DNA of 47,684 nucleotides from an uncultured Clostridia bacterium (GCA_944388755.1 CALXJY010000009.1:1-47684); one strand, 5' to 3'; counted from the first letter of the stretch, positions 7,710 through 16,547 are shown. Program-made: numbers and translations. Notes: generated from the sequence alone by a model not told the origin.

Positions 7710-9401
7710 TTAAAATATTCCTGTGCAATTTCCGTTATCATCAATATCTATATTTTCTGCTGTTGGAACTTTTGGTAAACCTGGCATTGTCATTATTTTT
7801 CCTGCTAAAGCTACTATAAATCCTGCTCCTGCCTTTAGTTCTACATTACGAATATTAATTTTATAATCTCCTTCGTCTTGAAGGTTTTTTGGGTCATCTG
7901 AAAGTGAATATTGTGTTTTTGCAATACATATTGGCAAATTTTTATATCCTAATTTTTCTATTTTCTCAATGTTTTCTATGGCTTCTTTTGTATATATTAC
8001 TCCTTTAGAATGATATATTTTTGTTGCCACTTTTTGTATTTTTGTTTTTATATCATCTTCTATTTGATATATGTAATTTACTTCTTTATTTAATATTGCA
8101 AAATCACTAACAAATTCTTTGTTTGTTGTTTCTTCAACTATTTTGTTAGCTATATCTATTGCACCTTTTCCTCCTTTTGCCCAACCCTCTACTATACTTA
8201 TTGGTATATTTCCTTCTTTGAGTTTATTTTGCAAAAATTCTATTTCTTCTATTGTGTCTGTATCATATTTATTAAGTGCTACTATAACTTTTAAACCAAA
8301 TCTTTCTTTTAAATTTTCTATGTGATTAAATAAATTTTTCAATCCCCTTTCAATTCCTTTTATATTTTCTTTTTGGATTTCTTCCTTTTTTACTCCTCCA
8401 TGATATTTTAAAGCTTTTATTGTTGCTACTAAAACTACAAGGTCAGGTTTTATTTTCGCTTTTCTACATTTTATATCTAAAAATTTTTCTGCTCCTAAAT
8501 CTGCTCCAAATCCCGCTTCTGTAATTGTATAATCTGCTAACTTTAATGCTAATTTTGTTGCTATTATACTATTACATCCATGTGCTATATTTGCAAATGG
8601 TCCTCCATGTATTATTGCAGGAGTATGTTCTAATGTTTGTACTAAATTTGGTTTTATAGCATCTTTTAATAACACAGCCATTGCTCCTTCGGCTTTTAAA
8701 TCTCTTGCATATATTGGGTTATCTTTATAATTATATCCTATAACAATATTTCCTAATTTTTGTTTTAAATCTTTCATATTTTCTGCTAAACAAAGTATTG
8801 CCATAATCTCTGATGCAACAGATATATTAAAGCCATCTTTTCTTGGCACAATATTTTTTTCCTCAGATAAACCCGTTTCTATAACTCTTAATTGCCTATC
8901 ATTTAAATCCATACATCTTTTCCATGTAACTTCTTTTATTTTTAATTCATTTCCAAAATATATATGATTATCTATTAAACTTGCTAATAAATTGTTTGCA
9001 GATGTTATTGCATGTATATCTCCAGTAAAATGTAAATTTATGTCTTCCATAGGTGCTACTTGCACTCTTCCTCCTCCTGTTGCTCCTCCTTTTATACCAA
9101 ATACTGGACCAAGTGATGGTTCTCTTAATGCTAATATTGATTTTTTATTTATTTTTCTTAATCCATCTGCAATAGCTATTGATACTGTTGTTTTTCCCTC
9201 TCCTAATGGTGTAGGATTTATAGCTGTTACTAATATTAACTTTCCATCTTTTTTATTTTCTAGCCTTTTATATACTTCATTTGATATTTTTCCTTTGTAT
9301 TTTCCATATTGTTCTATTTCATCTTTTTTTATACCTATATCCTCTGCTATTTCAGTAATTTCTTTTAATTCTGTGTTTCTAGCAATTTCAATATCTGTCA
9401 T
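7710..9401 (-). CDS. fhs: Formate--tetrahydrofolate ligase
   Basis: This enzyme joins formate to tetrahydrofolate using ATP, giving 10-formyl-THF for one-carbon metabolism; in acetogens it belongs to the methyl branch of the Wood-Ljungdahl pathway. Its 563 residues match the family length (about 556). The ATP-binding loop is TPLGEGKTTVSIAI (about residues 64-77). LREPSLGPVFGIKGGATGGG (about 93-112), TGDIHAITSANNLLA and ITEAGFGADLGAEKF are hallmark segments, and the C-terminus carries GKIMTMPGLPKVP. AAAAGGAGG precedes the ATG. It lies 41 bases after the YuiD-like gene. No other Wood-Ljungdahl gene is present, so acetogenesis cannot be concluded. Confidence 0.97.
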   Translation of the reverse strand: MTDIEIARNTELKEITEIAEDIGIKKDEIEQYGKYKGKISNEVYKRLENKKDGKLILVTAINPTPLGEGKTTVSIAIADGLRKINKKSILALREPSLGPVFGIKGGATGGGRVQVAPMEDINLHFTGDIHAITSANNLLASLIDNHIYFGNELKIKEVTWKRCMDLNDRQLRVIETGLSEEKNIVPRKDGFNISVASEIMAILCLAENMKDLKQKLGNIVIGYNYKDNPIYARDLKAEGAMAVLLKDAIKPNLVQTLEHTPAIIHGGPFANIAHGCNSIIATKLALKLADYTITEAGFGADLGAEKFLDIKCRKAKIKPDLVVLVATIKALKYHGGVKKEEIQKENIKGIERGLKNLFNHIENLKERFGLKVIVALNKYDTDTIEEIEFLQNKLKEGNIPISIVEGWAKGGKGAIDIANKIVEETTNKEFVSDFAILNKEVNYIYQIEDDIKTKIQKVATKIYHSKGVIYTKEAIENIEKIEKLGYKNLPICIAKTQYSLSDDPKNLQDEGDYKINIRNVELKAGAGFIVALAGKIMTMPGLPKVPTAENIDIDDNGNCTGIF

Positions 9402-9442
9402 TTTTTTTCCTCCTTTTAAATATATATTTTAAAAGGGTATTA

Positions 9443-9883
9443 TTACACAATAATACCCACAATGAAGCCAATTAATGCCCCAACTAATACTTGGAATGGT
9501 GTATGTCCTAATACTTCTACTAATTTTTCAGATACTTGCATTCCAGAAAGTCCTGGTGTTTCAATCAATTTGTTTAATAACTCTGCTTGTTTGCCAGCTG
9601 CTCTCCTAACACCTGCTGCGTCATACATTACAACAAATGCCAATACCATAGATAAAGCAAATATAGGAGAATCTACTCCTTCTCCTTTTCCTATTAATGT
9701 AGCTAGTCCCACAACAACTGCAGAATGAGAACTTGGCATTCCACCTGCTCCTAAAATTCTTTTAAAATTAAATTTCTTTGTTGTAATTAAATCATAAATT
9801 ACTTTAAATAGTTGTATAAAAAACCATAATAAAAATGGCACAATTATATATTTATTTTGTATAAAACCTGTAAAATTGTTCAT
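9443..9883 (-). CDS. YuiD-like divergent PAP2-family membrane protein (DUF212)
   Basis: A 146-residue integral membrane protein with about four hydrophobic segments. LGAGGMPSSHSAVVVGLAT (about residues 45-63), YDAAGVRRAAGKQAELLN (about 88-105) and LGHTPFQVLVGALIG near the C-terminus define the DUF212 (PF02681) family, distant relatives of PAP2 phosphatases. A lipid-phosphate substrate is plausible but unproven. AAGGGG lies before the ATG. It sits between xseB (23 bases upstream) and fhs, probably on the same transcript. Confidence 0.9.
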   Translation of the reverse strand: MNNFTGFIQNKYIIVPFLLWFFIQLFKVIYDLITTKKFNFKRILGAGGMPSSHSAVVVGLATLIGKGEGVDSPIFALSMVLAFVVMYDAAGVRRAAGKQAELLNKLIETPGLSGMQVSEKLVEVLGHTPFQVLVGALIGFIVGIIV

Positions 9884-9906
9884 TTGTCTTTACCCCTTAT
9901 ATTTTA

Positions 9907-10143
9907 TTATTCTTCTATTTTTGTTTGTATAAAGTCTTGCTCCTTTAATTCTTCTCCATCTTTTAATAGAATTGTTATTTTCTTTTCAGCATTTTCTAAT
10001 ATTTTATTACAATTTTTTGATAATTCCATTCCTTTTTCAAATTTTTTCATAGAATCTTCTAAAGTTAATTCCCCTTTTTCCAATTCCAAAATTATATTTT
10101 CTAATTCTTGTATATTTTCTTCAAAGCTTTGTTCTTTTTTCAT
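9907..10143 (-). CDS. xseB: Exodeoxyribonuclease VII small subunit
   Basis: This 78-residue all-helical protein pairs with XseA to form exonuclease VII, which degrades single-stranded DNA to short oligonucleotides. The core FEENIQELENIILELEKGEL, followed by LEDSMKKFEKGMELSKNCNK (about residues 7-46), is the standard XseB helical hairpin. Length matches the family. The ATG has AAAGGAAG upstream. Unusually, a gene for an unrelated anchored protein (10200-10697) separates it from xseA. Confidence 0.92.
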   Translation of the reverse strand: MKKEQSFEENIQELENIILELEKGELTLEDSMKKFEKGMELSKNCNKILENAEKKITILLKDGEELKEQDFIQTKIEE

Positions 10144-10199
10144 TGTTTAATTAACTTCCTTTCAAATTTAAGTTAAAACATAATTATTTATTAATTTAT

Positions 10200-10697
10200 T
10201 TATACTTCTTTAGCTTCGCCTGTATCAATGTTAACCTCTATATATCCAATTGTTGTAGCATTTGATATTACAGCAATACGATATATATTTCCTTGTATAT
10301 CTTCAACTGCAAATAAATAGTTTTCTGCTGTTTCTCCCCATTCTTGTTTTGCTAAATCAATTGCTTTTTCGTCAGGGTTTATACCTCCACTTTGTTCATA
10401 GCTTTCTTGTTCTTCTTTTCCTGTTATATTATTATTCGATATGTTTGGATTTGCTGTTTCATTTGAAGCATTTTGAGTTGTTTGATTTTGTATATTGTTT
10501 TCTTCTAGAGTATTTGTTGTATTAGTTGTATTTTCAATTTCATTTACTATATTTTCATTTTCTACTTCATTTTGCGTTTCATTTTCTATATTTATTGTAC
10601 TTGTAATTTCGTTTTGCGATATATATATTATATAAGAAACTAAACATATTATTAAAATAATCAATATCCCTATTAGAACTTTTGTGCTTTTTCTCAT
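10200..10697 (-). CDS. Small membrane-anchored protein with Asn/Thr-rich linker and PepSY-like tail
   Basis: This 165-residue protein has an N-terminal signal anchor (VLIGILIILIICLVSYIIYI, about residues 7-26). A low-complexity linker of Asn, Glu and Thr follows (about 30-105). The compact C-terminal domain reads NPDEKAIDLAKQEWGETAEN, then IYRIAVISNATTIGYIEVNI and DTGEAKEV. The ending resembles PepSY-type domains (…YxVxVdxxTGxV), but I cannot confirm this. The ATG at 10697 is preceded by AAAGGAGG, while an upstream in-frame ATG lies inside xseA without a site. It starts 22 bases after the xseA stop. It is probably exported; function unknown. Confidence 0.7.
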   Translation of the reverse strand: MRKSTKVLIGILIILIICLVSYIIYISQNEITSTINIENETQNEVENENIVNEIENTTNTTNTLEENNIQNQTTQNASNETANPNISNNNITGKEEQESYEQSGGINPDEKAIDLAKQEWGETAENYLFAVEDIQGNIYRIAVISNATTIGYIEVNIDTGEAKEV

Positions 10698-10719
10698 AAG
10701 ACTTTCCTCCTTTGAATCT

Positions 10720-11913
10720 TTATAAAATTTTAGCTTCTTTTGTACCATCAATCAATTGTAAATTAATGTTTTCTCCTGTTTTTAGGTCTTTAACAGTATT
10801 TACAATTTTTCCATCTTTTTGGATAATTGAATATCCTCTTGTTAGTGTTTTTAGCGGACTTAATGTGTCTAATTTTGCTACTAATTTTACGAATTTTTCT
10901 TTTTCCTTTTGTTTTTTATTTTGTATGTTAATTTCTAGAGATTTTATGTATTTTTCAATTACTAAGTATTTATCTGATAACATTTTATATGGATCTTTAA
11001 ATACTTGGCTTGCCATACATTTTTCGTAGCGTAGTTTTTGCATCTCATATTTTTTACTAAGTGATATATGTAATCTATTTTGATAACTTTGTATTTTTTG
11101 CTTTAATTCAAATATATTTGGTACTGCTAATTCTGCTGCAGCAGATGGTGTTGGTGCTCTTAAATCTGCTGTAAAATCTGATATTGTAAAATCTGTCTCA
11201 TGACCTACTGCAGAGATTATTGGTATTTCAGAATTATATATTTCATTTGCTACTATTTCCTCATTAAATGGCCATAAGTCTTCTAATGAACCTCCTCCTC
11301 TTGCAAGTATTAAGACATCAGCTAATTTATGCTTATTCATAAATTGTATTCCTTCTGCGATTTTTATTGAGGCATCTTGTCCTTGAACTGGAACAGGAAG
11401 TAGTCTAATTCTAACATTTGGATTTCTTCTTGTACTTACATTTATTATATCTTTTATTACAGAACCTGTCTGTGATGTAAGTACACCTATTGTTTGTGGA
11501 AAAATAGGTATTTTCTTTTTGTGGTTTGTATCAAAATATCCTTTAGCTTCTAGTTTTTGTTTTAATTCTTCAAATTTTTTGTATAATATACCTACTCCAT
11601 CTTCTTGCATTGCTTTTACATATATTTGATATATTCCATCTCTTTCAAATACAGAAACTCCACCTAAAACAAAAACTTTCATTCCATCTTTTGGCATAAA
11701 TTCTAATTTTTGTGCATATGTCTTAAACATTATGCATTTTATAAGTGATTTTTCATCTTTTAGTGTAAAATACATATGTCCAGTATAATGATTTTTAAAA
11801 TTTGATATTTCTCCTTTTACTAAAATGTTATTTAGAAACTCATCATCTGCTATCTTATCTTTTATGTAACTGTTTAACTCACTTACAGTTATAGCCATAT
11901 TTTCGTATTTCAT
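10720..11913 (-). CDS. xseA: Exodeoxyribonuclease VII large subunit
   Basis: This is the catalytic subunit of exonuclease VII, about 397 residues with the chosen start. An N-terminal OB-fold (AITVSELNSYIKDKI, then LVKGEISNFKNHYTGHMYF) binds DNA. The nuclease core has GVLTSQTGSVIKDI, VPVQGQDA, ILARGGGSLEDLWPFNEE and PIISAVGHETDFTISDFTAD, with APTPSAAAELAVP after it. A coiled-coil region and a C-terminal LTRGYSIIQKDGK follow. The ATG at 11913 has GGAAGGAAAG about 11 bases upstream. An in-frame ATG 15 codons earlier lacks a site, and the extra residues look unconserved. It follows nusB. Confidence 0.95.
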   Translation of the reverse strand: MKYENMAITVSELNSYIKDKIADDEFLNNILVKGEISNFKNHYTGHMYFTLKDEKSLIKCIMFKTYAQKLEFMPKDGMKVFVLGGVSVFERDGIYQIYVKAMQEDGVGILYKKFEELKQKLEAKGYFDTNHKKKIPIFPQTIGVLTSQTGSVIKDIINVSTRRNPNVRIRLLPVPVQGQDASIKIAEGIQFMNKHKLADVLILARGGGSLEDLWPFNEEIVANEIYNSEIPIISAVGHETDFTISDFTADLRAPTPSAAAELAVPNIFELKQKIQSYQNRLHISLSKKYEMQKLRYEKCMASQVFKDPYKMLSDKYLVIEKYIKSLEINIQNKKQKEKEKFVKLVAKLDTLSPLKTLTRGYSIIQKDGKIVNTVKDLKTGENINLQLIDGTKEAKIL

Positions 11914-11969
11914 AACTTTATCATCTTTCCTTCCAAATACACAAGTTTGTTTTAACATTTTTCTTCATT

Positions 11970-12386
11970 TTAGTTATCTAAGTTTAACTCTTTTACAACA
12001 CTTGCTAAAACACCGTTTACAAATAATTTTGATGTATCTTCTCCATATTTTTTGGCTAGTTCTACTGCTTCATTTATTACTACCTTATATGGGATTTCTG
12101 TGTATTTTATTTCATATATTGCAAGTTTTAAAATACTTAAATCAATTTTTGATATTCTTTCTATTTTCCAATTTGATTTTAAATTTCTCTCAATTATTTC
12201 AAGAATTTCTGTCTTGTTTTTCTCTATTTCAGGAATATATTGTTTTATATATTTTATTGCTTCTTCATCACTTATATTATTTGTTTCTAAAAACATATCT
12301 ATTTGTTCTTCTTTGTTTTCTGTTTTTTGTATTTCTAAACTGTATATTAGTTTAAATGTATTTTCTCTAATTGTTGTTCTATTCAT
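11970..12386 (-). CDS. nusB: Transcription antitermination factor NusB
   Basis: NusB is a 138-residue helical RNA-binding protein that works with S10 (NusE) at boxA in rRNA antitermination. [20 protein letters not shown] opens the protein. [20 protein letters not shown] (about residues 74-93) and the ending [20 protein letters not shown] with [13 protein letters not shown] are typical. I chose the ATG at 12386 because family members begin near R-x-x-(A/T)-R-E; GGAAAGGAA lies 12 bases before it. An in-frame ATG ten codons earlier would add [10 protein letters not shown] with no ribosome site. Its place between DUF2273 and xseA is the common clostridial order. Confidence 0.93.
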   Translation of the reverse strand: MNRTTIRENTFKLIYSLEIQKTENKEEQIDMFLETNNISDEEAIKYIKQYIPEIEKNKTEILEIIERNLKSNWKIERISKIDLSILKLAIYEIKYTEIPYKVVINEAVELAKKYGEDTSKLFVNGVLASVVKELNLDN

Positions 12387-12457
12387 TTTTTTAACACATT
12401 CCTTTCCAAAAGGCACAAATCCTCCATTTTATTGTAATCTTAACTTATTACAGGAAT

Positions 12458-12661
12458 CTACATTTTATCTATCCAACCTTTTAATTTTGTTTTTACATCA
12501 TCTTTGTTTTGTTGTACATAATTTCCTATAAATGCTCCTAATAATATTACTATAACTCCGATTATAAGGTCATATAATCTTGTTGCTAGAATTACTATCG
12601 CTATTATAATTCCTATAATTGCTCCACAATATTTTCCTAAAAATTTCTTAAAATCCTCCAT
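12458..12661 (-). CDS. DUF2273 small membrane protein
   Basis: This 67-residue protein has two close transmembrane stretches (AIIGIIIAIVILATRL and LIIGVIVILLGAFIGNYV) and a charged tail with KTKLKGWIDKM. It fits DUF2273 (PF10031), which accompanies Asp23 and AmaP in Firmicutes. It probably sits in the cell membrane with AmaP. Odd point: the nearest good ribosome site (AAAGGAG) is about 34 bases upstream, with a small GCTAAA/TTTAGC hairpin between it and the ATG. Confidence 0.8.
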   Translation of the reverse strand: MEDFKKFLGKYCGAIIGIIIAIVILATRLYDLIIGVIVILLGAFIGNYVQQNKDDVKTKLKGWIDKM

Positions 12662-12726
12662 TTTACTAGTTAATGCTAAAATTTATTTAGCATTTCTCCT
12701 TTCTTTATTTTTATGTTTACTATATA

Positions 12727-13281
12727 TTATGCATTTTTTTCTTGAGCTTGTGCAACTTTTTTTACAGAAATATTTACTTCTTTTACATCTAAGTCAGCTG
12801 CTAATTTTATTTTCTCTTTAATTTTATTTTGTAGATTTACAGATAAATCTTTTATAACAGCATCTGAACTTATGTATAAGTTTGCATATATTTTTACATT
12901 ATTTTCTTTATCTAATTCAACTCTTGTTGAAATACTTTCTGCTTCTTTAAAGTCTCTTGCAACTGTTTCCACTAGATTTTCAATTGTTTCTTTTGATATC
13001 ATTAATTTTCCATTTTCATTTTCAAGTAAAACCCCTTGTTTTTCTTTTATTTCTTCTTTAGAAGTTGGGTCAAAGAATATACATCTTATTGATAATAATA
13101 TAAATACAACACTTACTCCTAGTGTTATTTTTGATGCTGGATCTGTTGTTATACATGTTTTTATTACATTGTTTACTATATCTATATCTATCCAATTAAA
13201 TACTAATAGACATGCTATTATTGATAATATTAACATTATATTTGAATATATGATTAATGTAATTTTTTCTACTAATTTCAT
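12727..13281 (-). CDS. amaP: Alkaline shock response membrane anchor protein AmaP
   Basis: This 184-residue protein has two N-terminal transmembrane helices (about residues 9-30 and 48-68), then a soluble domain with GKLMISKETIENLVETVARD and VKIYANLYISSDAVIKDLSV. It follows the AmaP pattern: a membrane hairpin plus a domain related to Asp23. In Staphylococcus aureus AmaP anchors Asp23 at the membrane and links to cell-envelope stress. Here it directly follows the Asp23 gene (20 bases) with AAGGAAGG before its ATG, so the two are probably co-translated partners. Confidence 0.85.
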   Translation of the reverse strand: MKLVEKITLIIYSNIMLILSIIACLLVFNWIDIDIVNNVIKTCITTDPASKITLGVSVVFILLSIRCIFFDPTSKEEIKEKQGVLLENENGKLMISKETIENLVETVARDFKEAESISTRVELDKENNVKIYANLYISSDAVIKDLSVNLQNKIKEKIKLAADLDVKEVNISVKKVAQAQEKNA

Positions 13282-13301
13282 TTTAATTACTTCCTTCCTT
13301 T

Positions 13302-13778
13302 TTATTCTTTTTCTTTTTCCTCTTCTTCGTTTACATTTTCCTGTGGTTCTTCATCTTGATTTACAATATTTGTGTTTACTCCTTGTACATGTACATTTAC
13401 TTCTTCAACTTTTAGTCCTGTCATTGTTTCTACAGATGTTTTTACTCTGTTTTGTATTTCAAATGCTATATCTGGTATTCTTGTTCCATATTCTACTATT
13501 ATGTTTACATCAATTTTTACATTTTCATTTTCTTTATCTACTTTTATTCCTTTTGCTAAATTTTTCTTTCCACTTAATACTTCTGTAATTCCTCCTGCAA
13601 AACTTCCTGCCATTGATGCTACACCTTGTACTTCAGATACTGCAACACCAGCTATTACTGCTATTACATCATTTGAGATTTGTATACCCTCATTTGTATT
13701 TTGTAGTTCTTCTTCATTATTTTGCTCTAGTTCAATGTCTTCTTTTTCTTTGTTTGGATTTGTTATATTTTCTTCCAT
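13302..13778 (-). CDS. asp23: Asp23/Gls24 family envelope stress protein
   Basis: This protein of about 158 residues has an acidic N-terminal tail. The Asp23 domain (PF03780) begins with IQISNDVIAVIAGVAVSEVQ and continues with GVASMAGSFAGGITEVLSGK, IKVDKENENVKIDVNIIVEY, RVKTSVETMTGLKVEEVNVH and VQGVN. A Glu-rich C-terminal tail follows. It is a soluble protein held at the membrane by AmaP. Two starts are possible: a GTG at 13787 only two bases after AAAGGA, and the ATG at 13778 with 11-base spacing, which I prefer. It is the first gene of the run towards nusB-xseA-xseB, with a promoter at 13855-13883. Confidence 0.9.
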   Translation of the reverse strand: MEENITNPNKEKEDIELEQNNEEELQNTNEGIQISNDVIAVIAGVAVSEVQGVASMAGSFAGGITEVLSGKKNLAKGIKVDKENENVKIDVNIIVEYGTRIPDIAFEIQNRVKTSVETMTGLKVEEVNVHVQGVNTNIVNQDEEPQENVNEEEEKEKE

Positions 13779-13803
13779 ATTATTCACAATCCTTTCTTAT
13801 GGT

Positions 13804-13826
13804 TTAAATCTAATTTTTAGATTTAA
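13804..13826 (-). promoter_or_regulatory. Hairpin in the asp23 leader
   Basis: TTAAATCTAA (13804-13813) and TTAGATTTAA (13817-13826) are perfect inverted repeats around a 3-base loop. They lie in the transcribed leader between the promoter at 13855-13883 and the asp23 ribosome site. The structure could affect mRNA stability or translation; no function is shown. Confidence 0.5.
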
Positions 13827-13854
13827 TTTTTACCTTTATATTTTTTATGGTATT

Positions 13855-13883
13855 AGTATATCAATTTTTTTTTGTTTTTACAA
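13855..13883 (-). promoter_or_regulatory. Sigma-A promoter for the asp23-amaP-nusB-xseA run
   Basis: On the minus strand TTGTAA (13878-13883) and TATACT (13855-13860) are spaced by 17 bases. The start codon lies about 75 bases downstream. Both hexamers are one or two bases from consensus. Confidence 0.55.
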
Positions 13884-14002
13884 CTATTTTGAGTAAATTT
13901 TCTTTTATTTCATATACTAAAATAAGAAAACATATCTTATTTAAAATTAATGTTAGTTTTATTAAAAAATATTTTGTGATTATGAATAGGAGAAAATAAA
14001 AG

Positions 14003-14647
14003 ATGAATCAAATTCTTGATAATGTAAGAGATAATATTTTAAATAAAAAAAGAAAACAAATTTTTAAATATATTTTTATTTTTTCGATATTCATTATTGT
14101 TATCCTTTGTTCTTTTTTTATGTATGATTTTTATTATAAAAGTGAAAATGAAAAAATTAGTAATTATTTACAATATAATTATTCGACTATAAAATTATAT
14201 AAAAATCAATCTAGTACTTATTCAAATTTGGAAAATAATAGTTCTTATACAGAAAATATAATTATAGGAGAAATAGAAATTCCTATTTTAAATATCTCAT
14301 ATCCTATTTTTTCTGTATTAACAGATGAAGCTTTAAAAGTTGCTCCTTGCATTTTCTATGGAAAAATGCCACCTGAAAGTGGTAATTTATGTATTGCTGG
14401 TCATAATTATAATAATTCTCAGTTTTTTAGTTTGATATATAAACTAAAAGGCGGAGACATAATAAATATTTATGATAGTAATAATCATAAATATTCATAT
14501 ACAGTTTTTACTAATTATGAGGTAAAAACTGATGATCTTTCTCCACTTTTGCCAAAATCTAAAACTTCAGATAAATTTAATGAATTAACACTTATTACAT
14601 GTAATAATTATAATGATAATCGTATAATTATTAAAGCAAAACTTTAA
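14003..14647 (+). CDS. Sortase family transpeptidase (solitary)
   Basis: This 214-residue protein has a signal anchor at about residues 22-44 (IFKYIFIFSIFIIVILCSFF) and an extracellular sortase domain. The catalytic histidine is in NLCIAGHNYNN, the cysteine in ELTLITCNNYNDNRIIIKAK (TLITC matches TLxTC), and the arginine is in the same segment (NDNRI). It starts with GEIEIPILNISYPIF, the usual first strand. It would cleave a sorting motif and attach a surface protein. No sorting-signal gene is adjacent, and its subclass (B- or D-like) is uncertain. AGGAG precedes the ATG. Its stop is three bases from the convergent gene at 14651, leaving no room for a terminator. Confidence 0.88.
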   Translation: MNQILDNVRDNILNKKRKQIFKYIFIFSIFIIVILCSFFMYDFYYKSENEKISNYLQYNYSTIKLYKNQSSTYSNLENNSSYTENIIIGEIEIPILNISYPIFSVLTDEALKVAPCIFYGKMPPESGNLCIAGHNYNNSQFFSLIYKLKGGDIINIYDSNNHKYSYTVFTNYEVKTDDLSPLLPKSKTSDKFNELTLITCNNYNDNRIIIKAKL

Positions 14648-14650
14648 TTT

Positions 14651-14989
14651 TTAAATGTTTTTCCAAAGCCATGATATGCTTGGATCTATATCTTTTTTTC
14701 CTTTAGTCTTTGCTTCTATATCATCAACCCATAAGTATGTAAAAAATGATATAGCAACAAATGCAAAATCTACAACAACACAATTTGATAGTGTTGGAGC
14801 TAAACTCATGTATGCTTCTTCTAATGTAAATAGTTGTGCTGCATGTACAACTAGTAATATTAGGCTTGCAAATAAAGGAATTGCTACTATATAACTCTTT
14901 TTTAATTCATGTGATAAAAATACTAATAATATTAATATGGCTAATAATAAAAGTAATGTTAATGGGTTTGCTACATTGAATATTATCAT
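14651..14989 (-). CDS. Small integral membrane protein, unknown
   Basis: A 112-residue protein with about four hydrophobic segments, starting MIIFNVANPLTLLLLLAILI. The hydrophilic C-terminus has DDIEAKTKGKKDIDPSISWL and WKNI. I recognise no family. AAAGGAGG lies just before the ATG, so translation is well supported. It ends three bases from the convergent sortase stop and follows glmM's end by about 110 bases without a clear terminator. Confidence 0.65.
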   Translation of the reverse strand: MIIFNVANPLTLLLLLAILILLVFLSHELKKSYIVAIPLFASLILLVVHAAQLFTLEEAYMSLAPTLSNCVVVDFAFVAISFFTYLWVDDIEAKTKGKKDIDPSISWLWKNI

Positions 14990-15101
14990 GGTTTTCCTCC
15001 TTTGTTATTTACCTATATATTATCATTAATTTACTTTTACTTCAAGCATATTAGTTTTAAGTTTTGTTTACATTTTTATTTCATTTATGTTACATGGCTA
15101 T

Positions 15102-16466
15102 TTATTTAAGTTTTCTTTCTATTAAATTTACCATTTCTTTTGCTTTTTTAGTAATATATTCTATATCTTCTCCTTCTATCATTACTCTAACTAATGGTTC
15201 TGTTCCAGATGGTCTAATTAAGACTCTACCATTTCCTGCAAATTCTTTTTCTAGTTTTATAATTGCATCATTTATTTCTTTATCTTGTCTGTAATCATAT
15301 TTTTTGTCTATATTCACTTTTGCATTTATTAACACTTGTGGATATACTTTCATTATCTTGTTCATTTCAGAAGCTTTTTTATTTTCTTCTAATATTGCTT
15401 GTATTAGCATTATTGAAGTAAGAATTCCATCACCTGTTGGGTTATAGTCTAACATAATAATATGCCCTGATTGTTCTCCTCCAAAGTTATATCCATTTTT
15501 AATCATCTCTTCTAGAACATATCTATCTCCCACTTGTGTTTGCACTAATTCCAACTTATTTTTCTCTGCATATTTGTGTAGTCCTAAATTGCTCATTACT
15601 GTCGCAACAATTGTGTCTTTGTTTAGTTTTCCTTTTTTCTTAAGATATCTAGAGATAATCGCCATAATTTTGTCCCCATCAATCTCTTCACCATTTTCAT
15701 CAACAGCTAAGCATCTATCTCCGTCTCCATCATATGCAAATCCAATACTTATGTTGTTTTCTTTAACATATTTTTTTAGCATTTCAATATGTGTTGATCC
15801 ACATCCATCATTTATATTTATACCATTTGGATTATTGTTTAAAATATGATATTTTATGCCTAAAGCTTTAAAAATCTTTTCTGCTACTTTATATGTAGCT
15901 CCATTTGCTGTGTCTAGTGCTACAACAAAATCTTCTTTATTTAAGTTCTCTATATTGCTGTCAAAGTTTTTTCTAAAAAAATAAACGTATTCATCTATTA
16001 AATCTTGTCTATATTCGGATATTCCTATTTTGTCATTTACAGCTTTTATTTCATCTATTTTTCCTGTTTCCATAGCTTCTTCTATTTCTTCTTCTAATTT
16101 ATCAGGGATTTTAGTTCCTTTATTACTAAAAAATTTTATTCCATTAAATTCATATGTGTTATGTGATGCTGATATTACTACACTTGCATCAGCTTTTAAT
16201 TTTCTAGTTAGATATGCTACAGCTGGTGTTGGTATAATTCCTAATAATTTTACATTTGCTCCATAGCTTAAAAAGCCTGCTACCATTGCACTTTCTATTA
16301 AAGTTCCTGAAATACGTGTGTCTCTTCCTATTAATATTGTAGGTGAGTGATTTGAGTGTTTTGATAATACATAAGCTCCTGCTTTTGCTACTCTATATAC
16401 TAGCTCTGGAGTTAATTCAGTGTTTGCAATTCTTCTAATACCATCTGTTCCAAAATATTTTCTCAT
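15102..16466 (-). CDS. glmM: Phosphoglucosamine mutase
   Basis: GlmM converts glucosamine-6-phosphate to glucosamine-1-phosphate, feeding UDP-GlcNAc for peptidoglycan and surface polysaccharide. With the chosen start it has 454 residues. It begins MRKYFGTDGIRRIANTEL, a family signature. The phosphoserine loop is VVISASHNTYEFNG (about residues 95-108), the metal loop FAYDGDGDRCLAVDE (about 233-247), the sugar loop GGEQSGHII (about 320-328), and the phosphate-binding loop LIRPSGTEPLVRVMIEGE near the end. AAAGGATG lies six bases before the ATG at 16466. It lies just downstream of the CpsB phosphatase gene and supplies the pathway's precursor. Confidence 0.97.
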   Translation of the reverse strand: MRKYFGTDGIRRIANTELTPELVYRVAKAGAYVLSKHSNHSPTILIGRDTRISGTLIESAMVAGFLSYGANVKLLGIIPTPAVAYLTRKLKADASVVISASHNTYEFNGIKFFSNKGTKIPDKLEEEIEEAMETGKIDEIKAVNDKIGISEYRQDLIDEYVYFFRKNFDSNIENLNKEDFVVALDTANGATYKVAEKIFKALGIKYHILNNNPNGININDGCGSTHIEMLKKYVKENNISIGFAYDGDGDRCLAVDENGEEIDGDKIMAIISRYLKKKGKLNKDTIVATVMSNLGLHKYAEKNKLELVQTQVGDRYVLEEMIKNGYNFGGEQSGHIIMLDYNPTGDGILTSIMLIQAILEENKKASEMNKIMKVYPQVLINAKVNIDKKYDYRQDKEINDAIIKLEKEFAGNGRVLIRPSGTEPLVRVMIEGEDIEYITKKAKEMVNLIERKLK

Positions 16467-16491
16467 TTTTATCATCCTTTCACAAGACATT

Positions 16492-16524
16492 AACAAGGTT
16501 GGAAATTTTCTTTCAACCTTGTTT
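16492..16524. terminator. Hairpin between cpsB-like gene and glmM
   Basis: AACAAGGTTG (16492-16501) pairs with CAACCTTGTT (16514-16523). On the plus strand it ends in a T-run; on the minus strand, in which the flanking genes read, only TTAATGT follows. It may weaken read-through from the polysaccharide genes into glmM or shape the glmM leader. Confidence 0.45.
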
Positions 16525-16547
16525 TTATGTTACAATTCATACAATTA

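Noticed and set aside
13920-13942. Near-palindrome upstream of the solitary sortase (AAATAAGA/TCTTATTT)
   Set aside because: Short arms in very AT-rich DNA are expected by chance and no promoter elements line up with it.
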